Shown piece after piece: positions 5,610-9,021 of a stretch of 9,021 bases of DNA. Made by a program: the position numbers and the translations under genes. Positions within the stretch are counted from its first letter, which is position 1. Each line of letters starts with the position of its first letter. The stretch comes from Paracoccaceae bacterium (GTDB lineage Bacteria; Pseudomonadota; Alphaproteobacteria; Rhodobacterales; Rhodobacteraceae). The notes under the pieces are model-generated. The model made no database searches, had not been told where the DNA came from, and was given only the letters and a program-made list of their open reading frames with translations. The stretch covers positions 1-9,021 of the forward strand of contig JANSYB010000052.1 of assembly GCA_024742655.1 (NCBI GenBank). The letters are read 5' to 3'.

Positions 5610-6943
5610 CCGGGTCCATGCGCACCATCGCGATGTTTGCCGTCGTCGCCATCCTGATCATCGGCACGGGCATCCTGCAAAGCTGGAACAGCGCGCTGCT
5701 GATCCTGAACATGGGCCTGATCAGTGCCGTCATGGCCCTTGGCGTGAACCTGCAATGGGGGTTCGCGGGCCTCTTCAATGTCGGGGTCATGGGTTTTGTG
5801 GCGCTTGGCGGGCTGGCGACGGTACTGGTGGCGATGCCCCCGGCCCCCGGGGCCTGGGCGCCGGGTGGGGCGTGGCGGATCATCGCCGCGCTGATCATGG
5901 GCGCCGCGACGATCTGGGCCACGATCATGGTGCATCGCCGGATGGTCAAGGGGCGCGCCCGCGCGCTGGTCACGCTTGGTCTGCTGGTCGGGGGCTTCAT
6001 CGTCTACCGCATGATCTTTGATGGCGGCGTGGCCTTTGTCGAGTCGATCAACCCCGCCGCCAGCGGCAATATCGGCGGGCTCAACCCCGGCGGCGAGAAT
6101 TACCGCGATTACGGCTGGATGACGCTGATCGCCTGGCCCGTGGGCGGCTTGCTGGCCGCAGGCGCGGCATGGATCATCGGCAAGACCGCGCTTGGCCTGC
6201 GCTCGGACTATCTCGCCATTGCGACGCTTGGCATTGCCGAGATCATCCTGGCGGTGATGAAGAACGAGGATTGGCTGGCCCGCGGCGTGAAGAACGTGAT
6301 CGGCCTGCCCCGCCCCGTACCCTACGAGGTGGACCTGCAGAACGACCCCGGCTTCGTCGAACGCGTGCAGGCCTGGGGCGGCGATCCGGTCACGGCCTCG
6401 TCGATCTATGTAAAGCTGGAATATGCGTTCCTGTTCGCGGTGGTGCTGGTGCTGATCCTGATCTTGGCGCAACTGGCGCTGAACAGCCCCTGGGGCCGGA
6501 TGATGCGCGCCATCCGCGACAACGAAGTCGCCGCCGAGGCCATGGGCAAGGACGTGACCGCACGCCACCTGCAGATCTTCATTCTCGGCTCGGCGGTGTG
6601 TGGCGTGGCCGGCGCGATGATGACCACGCTGGACGGGCAGCTTGTCCCCACCACCTATCAGCCGTTGCGCTTTACCTTTCTTGTCTGGGTGATGGTGATT
6701 GTCGGAGGCTCAGGCAACAACCTCGGGGCCGTTCTGGGCGGGTTCATCATCTGGTTCTTCTGGGTTCAGGTCGAACCGCTTGGCCTGTTGCTGATGGAGG
6801 TCGTGACCGCACCCCTGTCCGAGGGCAGCGCGCTGAAATCCCACCTGATCGACAGTGCCGCGCATATGCGGCTGTTTACCATGGGGCTGATCCTGCTGCT
6901 GGTTCTGCGGTTCAGCCCGCGGGGTCTCTTGCCCGGAAAGTAA
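5606..6943 (+). CDS. livM: LivM-type branched-chain amino-acid ABC transporter permease, long form
   Basis: A 445-aa inner-membrane permease, the second channel half of the importer. Landmarks are NLQWGFAGLFNVGVMGFVALGG at 48-69, GLRSDYLAIATLGIAEI at 197-213, the ATPase-coupling loop RMMRAIRDNEVAAEAMGKD at 298-316, and VIVGGSGNNLGAVLGG at 364-379. The C-terminal FSPRGLLPGK is typical. Hydrophobic stretches suggest about ten or eleven spans. Between the NVG.MGF segment and the SDYLAI segment there are about 115 residues, clearly more than in E. coli LivM; the extra part includes a basic loop (110-119), a hydrophobic span (about 120-138) and a Gly/Asn-rich loop (139-168). A purine-rich AAGGGGAAAG in the end of livH serves as ribosome binding site. 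It is the last recognisable gene of the operon; no canonical terminator follows. Confidence 0.93.
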   Translation: MTGSMRTIAMFAVVAILIIGTGILQSWNSALLILNMGLISAVMALGVNLQWGFAGLFNVGVMGFVALGGLATVLVAMPPAPGAWAPGGAWRIIAALIMGAATIWATIMVHRRMVKGRARALVTLGLLVGGFIVYRMIFDGGVAFVESINPAASGNIGGLNPGGENYRDYGWMTLIAWPVGGLLAAGAAWIIGKTALGLRSDYLAIATLGIAEIILAVMKNEDWLARGVKNVIGLPRPVPYEVDLQNDPGFVERVQAWGGDPVTASSIYVKLEYAFLFAVVLVLILILAQLALNSPWGRMMRAIRDNEVAAEAMGKDVTARHLQIFILGSAVCGVAGAMMTTLDGQLVPTTYQPLRFTFLVWVMVIVGGSGNNLGAVLGGFIIWFFWVQVEPLGLLLMEVVTAPLSEGSALKSHLIDSAAHMRLFTMGLILLLVLRFSPRGLLPGK

Positions 6944-7061
6944 CACAATGTGATTCGGAATTGAGGCGAATTGCAGGCGTCTGGCGATTGGGGCGCTCAA
7001 CACTGTTTCGCGATCGTGATCAGTTCCACCGGCATCAATAAATTGGCCTGAAGACAAAAAC

Positions 7062-7137
7062 AATTGTGGCGGGAATATGACCCGTGTCGCGGCAAATCTG
7101 GCCGAAAAGCCATGATTGCCACATTCCCGCCGCAATT
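7062..7137. repeat. 76-nt imperfect palindrome with 18-bp arms
   Basis: AATTGTGGCGGGAATATG at 7062-7079 is matched by the reverse complement of 7120-7137, AATTGCGGCGGGAATGTG, with two transitions in 18 positions. As RNA, 7062-7076 pairs with 7123-7137 over 15 consecutive pairs, one of them G-U. The interior can fold further: 7091-7095 with 7116-7120, TC 7097-7098 with GA 7114-7115, and TGGC 7099-7102 with GCCA 7109-7112, leaving a CGAAAA loop. No T-run follows, and no target-site duplication is visible at the edges. It could be a structured RNA, a REP- or MITE-like palindromic element, a pair of operator sites, or an mRNA 3'-end stabiliser for the liv operon. Only the pairing is seen directly. 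Confidence 0.65.
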
Positions 7138-7220
7138 CCCGCAAGAGCTGAACACTGACGCGTGAAACCCACCCTGCCGCCGCGCTTCAAGATATTGTTT
7201 TAAATCGTATTTTAGAGATT

Positions 7221-7388
7221 TCAGCGCATCGCGGCCTTGGTGATCCGGACCCTCAGAGCCGTGTCCCAAGACGTGTCCAGCGCCGCGACCGTGGTCAAGC
7301 AGGCCCGGACAACCACGCGCATCGGGTTGAGCTGGATCGGGGCCGACACCGTCAGGAACAGCCTCACCACGCTAATAAATAAATTCAT
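7221..7388 (-). CDS. Possible small ORF (55 aa), uncertain
   Basis: The minus-strand ATG at 7388-7386 opens a frame ending in TGA at 7223-7221. The peptide begins MNLFISVVRLFLTVSAP, a hydrophobic start, then becomes Arg/Val/Thr/Ala-rich. By my count 48 of 55 codons end in G or C, and the four exceptions at codons 2-5 are in the AT-rich start. That bias is coding-like for this genome, but a plus-strand frame through the same bases shares the same third positions. The only purine-rich candidate ribosome site (AGAG) is weak and about a dozen bases away. I do not recognise the product. It may be a real small protein, a relic of an older gene on either strand, or chance. Confidence 0.2.
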   Translation of the reverse strand: MNLFISVVRLFLTVSAPIQLNPMRVVVRACLTTVAALDTSWDTALRVRITKAAMR

Positions 7389-7617
7389 AATATCAATGCT
7401 CTAAGACGAATGTAACCAATACGCAGCTTCGAACAGGGCCCCATCGGCCCGACCACCACCGACAATAAGATGTGCCGGCGATCCCCCTCCGTCCACACCA
7501 AAGCCTGCCCCATTTTCGCCAAATTGTCGGGGAAAGACTGTGTCCGTCACTGATCGGAACTATCCGCATGGGGATGCGCGGCCCGGCCAGAGACATGATG
7601 AACCAACTGAACCAAGG

Positions 7618-7623
7618 AAAGGA
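7618..7623 (+). promoter_or_regulatory. Ribosome binding site fixing the pilin start
   Basis: AAAGGA, part of the purine run AAGGAAAGGA at 7614-7623, lies six bases upstream of ATG 7630. It selects the 62-aa pilin over the in-frame GTG at 7540, whose 30 extra residues are not pilin-like. Confidence 0.75.
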
Positions 7624-7629
7624 TCAGAG

Positions 7630-7818
7630 ATGATCAGGAAGCTAAAGGCATTCGCCAAGAAGGAAGACGGTGCCGTGACGGTGGACTGGGTGGTTCTGAC
7701 GGCTGCTGTTGTGGGTTTGGGTGTTGCCGGTGTCGGCACGATCCAGAACGGGGTGGATAACCTCGCGCAGGCGATCAGTACCGGCGTTTCGACCAAATCG
7801 GTCGATAACGGCGACTAA
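7630..7818 (+). CDS. flp: Flp/Fap-type (type IVb) pilin precursor
   Basis: A 62-aa protein with the architecture of Flp pilins, the subunit of Tad-type adhesive pili. A short basic leader (MIRKLKAFAKKEDG, 1-14) precedes the processing site G14/A15. The mature part AVTVDWVVLTAAVVGLGVAGVG is the hydrophobic assembly helix, followed by a short polar tail. In Flp pilins the prepilin peptidase motif is G/XXXXEY; here positions +5 and +6 are Asp19 and Trp20, a conservative variant that I associate with Rhodobacterales Flp-like proteins. Length is typical (50-75 aa). No tad/cpa/rcp genes are in the window, so it is either an orphan copy or relies on machinery elsewhere. It is a single-gene transcript in appearance: a leader of unknown length, then a strong terminator 25 bp after the stop, facing the convergent dxs. 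Confidence 0.82.
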   Translation: MIRKLKAFAKKEDGAVTVDWVVLTAAVVGLGVAGVGTIQNGVDNLAQAISTGVSTKSVDNGD

Positions 7819-7842
7819 GCCCTGAAAAACCGGACCAAAGAT

Positions 7843-7871
7843 GGCCGCCGGCAACGCCTGGCGGCCTTTTT
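7843..7871 (+). terminator. Rho-independent terminator of the pilin gene
   Basis: GGCCGCC (7843-7849) pairs with GGCGGCC (7860-7866) in a perfect 7-bp stem, extendable inward by G-U and G-C pairs, and is followed directly by TTTTT (7867-7871). It lies 25 bp after the pilin stop. It sits in the 68-bp gap between convergent genes; on the minus strand the hairpin is followed by ATCTTTGG, so any role for dxs would be weaker. Confidence 0.88.
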
Positions 7872-7886
7872 GATGGGCAAACCTGC

Positions 7887-9021
7887 TCAGGCTCTGCGGG
7901 TGTCGATCTGAGATACGCCCAGCACGTCGAGAACCTTCGCCTCGATATCGGCCGCACTCAGCCCGGCCACGGCATACATGTCCGCGGGGCTGGCCTGATC
8001 GATGAAGATGTCGGGCAACACCATGGAGCGGTATTTCAGCCCGGTATCGAACACCCCGTTTTCCGCCAGAAGCTGTGCGACGTGGCTGCCGAAGCCGCCG
8101 ATCGCGCCCTCCTCGATGGTGATGAGCGCCTCGTGCCGGGCAGCAAGATCGAGGATCAGCGCCTCGTCCAGCGGCTTGGCGAACCGCGCATCGGCCACGG
8201 TGGGCGTGATGCCGCGCGCGCGCAGGGCCTCGGACGCGGTCATCACCTCGCCCAGGCGGGTGCCGAACGACAGGATCGCAACGCGTCCGCCCTCCTGCAC
8301 CATGCGGCCCTTGCCGATTTCAAGCGGTGCGCCACGTTCGGGCATCTCGACACCCTCACCCTCGCCTCGCGGGTAGCGGAAGGCAATCGGCCCCTCGTCA
8401 TGGGCCACGGCAGTGGCGATCATGTGCTTGAGTTCGGCCTCGTCCGCGGCGGCCATCACCACGAAGCCGGGCAGGTTTGACAGATAGGCCACGTCATAGC
8501 TGCCGGCATGGGTGGCCCCGTCGGCGCCCACAAGGCCCGCCCGGTCAATGGCGAAGCGCACCGGCAGCCGCTGAATGGCCACGTCATGCACGACCTGGTC
8601 ATATCCGCGCTGCAGGAAGGTCGAGTAGAGCGCGCAGAACGGCTTCATCCCGCCCGCGGCCAGCCCCGCGGCAAAGGTCACCGCGTGCTGTTCGGCAATG
8701 CCAACGTCAAAGCAACGCGACGGGTACCGCTTGTCGAAAAGGTCAAGGCCGGTGCCCTCGGGCATGGCGGCGGTAATGGCGCAGATCTTGTCGTCCTGGG
8801 CGGCGTGGTCCACCAATGCCTCGGCGAACACCCTGGTATAGCTGGGCGCGTTTGACGGGGCCTTCTTCTGCTCGCCGGTAACCACGTCGAATTTCGCCGT
8901 GGCATGCCCGCCGTCGCGACGCGCCTCGGCCGGGGCGTATCCCTTGCCCTTTTTCGTCAGGACGTGGATCAGGATTGGCCCGGTCGCCCGTGCCTTGACC
9001 GTGCGTAGGACCGGCAAAAGC
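7887..9021 (-). CDS. dxs: 1-deoxy-D-xylulose-5-phosphate synthase, C-terminal part (cut by window edge)
   Basis: The enzyme condenses pyruvate and glyceraldehyde 3-phosphate, with thiamine diphosphate, to make 1-deoxy-D-xylulose 5-phosphate. This is the first step of the MEP isoprenoid pathway, and the product also feeds thiamine and pyridoxal synthesis. About 377 codons are visible of a usual ~620-640; the N-terminal thiamine-binding domain lies beyond the right edge. Counting from Leu/TTG at 9017: [10 protein letters not shown] at 22-31, GGH at 36-38 (His38 likely matches the conserved His299 of E. coli), and the pyrimidine-binding domain from about 58. [13 protein letters not shown] at 106-118 includes the catalytic Glu109. 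[15 protein letters not shown] is at 158-172, YPRGEG at 215-220, and the C-terminal transketolase domain with [12 protein letters not shown] at 302-313. The stop is TGA at 7889-7887. The frame is open to the edge, so TTG 9017 is internal and not a start. It is convergent with the pilin gene. Confidence 0.96.
   Translation of the reverse strand, partial: LLPVLRTVKARATGPILIHVLTKKGKGYAPAEARRDGGHATAKFDVVTGEQKKAPSNAPSYTRVFAEALVDHAAQDDKICAITAAMPEGTGLDLFDKRYPSRCFDVGIAEQHAVTFAAGLAAGGMKPFCALYSTFLQRGYDQVVHDVAIQRLPVRFAIDRAGLVGADGATHAGSYDVAYLSNLPGFVVMAAADEAELKHMIATAVAHDEGPIAFRYPRGEGEGVEMPERGAPLEIGKGRMVQEGGRVAILSFGTRLGEVMTASEALRARGITPTVADARFAKPLDEALILDLAARHEALITIEEGAIGGFGSHVAQLLAENGVFDTGLKYRSMVLPDIFIDQASPADMYAVAGLSAADIEAKVLDVLGVSQIDTRRA

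Larger units (their letters stand above)
6944..7629. other. 686-bp stretch without a confident gene
   Basis: The stretch lies between livM and the pilin gene. It contains a 76-nt imperfect palindrome (7062-7137), an AT-rich patch (7188-7222), a GC3-biased minus-strand ORF (7221-7388), a second AT-rich patch (7372-7397) and the pilin leader. No rho-independent terminator with a T-run is visible after livM. No tRNA or known riboswitch was recognised. The pilin promoter should lie somewhere in 7390-7615, but I see no convincing -35/-10 pair. Confidence 0.6.

Noticed and set aside
5525..6568. 347-codon minus-strand open frame opposite livM
   Set aside because: His/Asp/Gln-rich antisense product typical of a shadow of a membrane-protein gene.
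7062..7142. CRISPR array or insertion-sequence ends
   Set aside because: The repeats are inverted with a single 40-nt interval rather than regularly spaced direct repeats. No transposase or target duplication is present.
6997..7269. 90-codon minus-strand open frame after livM
   Set aside because: It needs a TTG start without a clear ribosome site, runs through the 76-nt palindrome and AT-rich patch, and resembles no family I know.
7540..7629. GTG-initiated extension of the pilin
   Set aside because: The upstream residues are Pro/Arg/Asp-rich, unlike the short basic leader of Flp prepilins, and the ATG at 7630 has a better ribosome site.

Overview
The window looks like chromosomal DNA from an alphaproteobacterium, most likely a Rhodobacterales (Roseobacter-group) member. 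The clues are high GC with strongly GC-ending codons, the style of the branched-chain amino-acid type ABC operon, a short Flp-like pilin reading GAVTVDW, and a dxs of alphaproteobacterial type. No database search was possible, so the taxonomic call is an inference.

Layout from left to right. (1) Minus strand, 1-1095: a complete, secreted, PQQ-type soluble aldose-sugar dehydrogenase. (2) 1096-1248: a divergent promoter region with a perfect 12-bp palindrome. (3) Plus strand, 1249-6943: a six-gene operon for a LivJ/LivG/LivF/LivH/LivM-type ABC importer. The order is substrate-binding protein, ATPase (LivG type), ATPase (LivF type), small lipoprotein, permease (LivH type), permease (LivM type). 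Three of the five junctions are ATGA stop/start overlaps. The first junction holds a GC-rich stem-loop that probably sets binding-protein mRNA above the rest. (4) 6944-7629: a 686-bp stretch with no confident gene. It holds a 76-nt imperfect palindrome and a weak 55-codon ORF with coding-like GC3. (5) Plus strand, 7630-7818: a 62-aa Flp/Fap-type pilin precursor followed by a rho-independent terminator. (6) Minus strand, 7887 to the right edge: the C-terminal ~60% of 1-deoxy-D-xylulose-5-phosphate synthase (dxs), cut by the window end.

The binding protein captures a small ligand in the periplasm (an amino acid or related molecule, exact substrate not readable), the LivH/LivM pair forms the channel, and LivG/LivF power transport. 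The lipoprotein encoded between ATPase and permease genes is the main unexplained component; translational coupling suggests it is made with the transporter. The sugar dehydrogenase, the pilin and dxs are separate functions with no evident link to the importer.

I found no defence system, CRISPR array, intact mobile element or RNA gene of a known family. The best candidates for something undescribed are the operon-embedded lipoprotein and the structured 76-nt element downstream of the operon.
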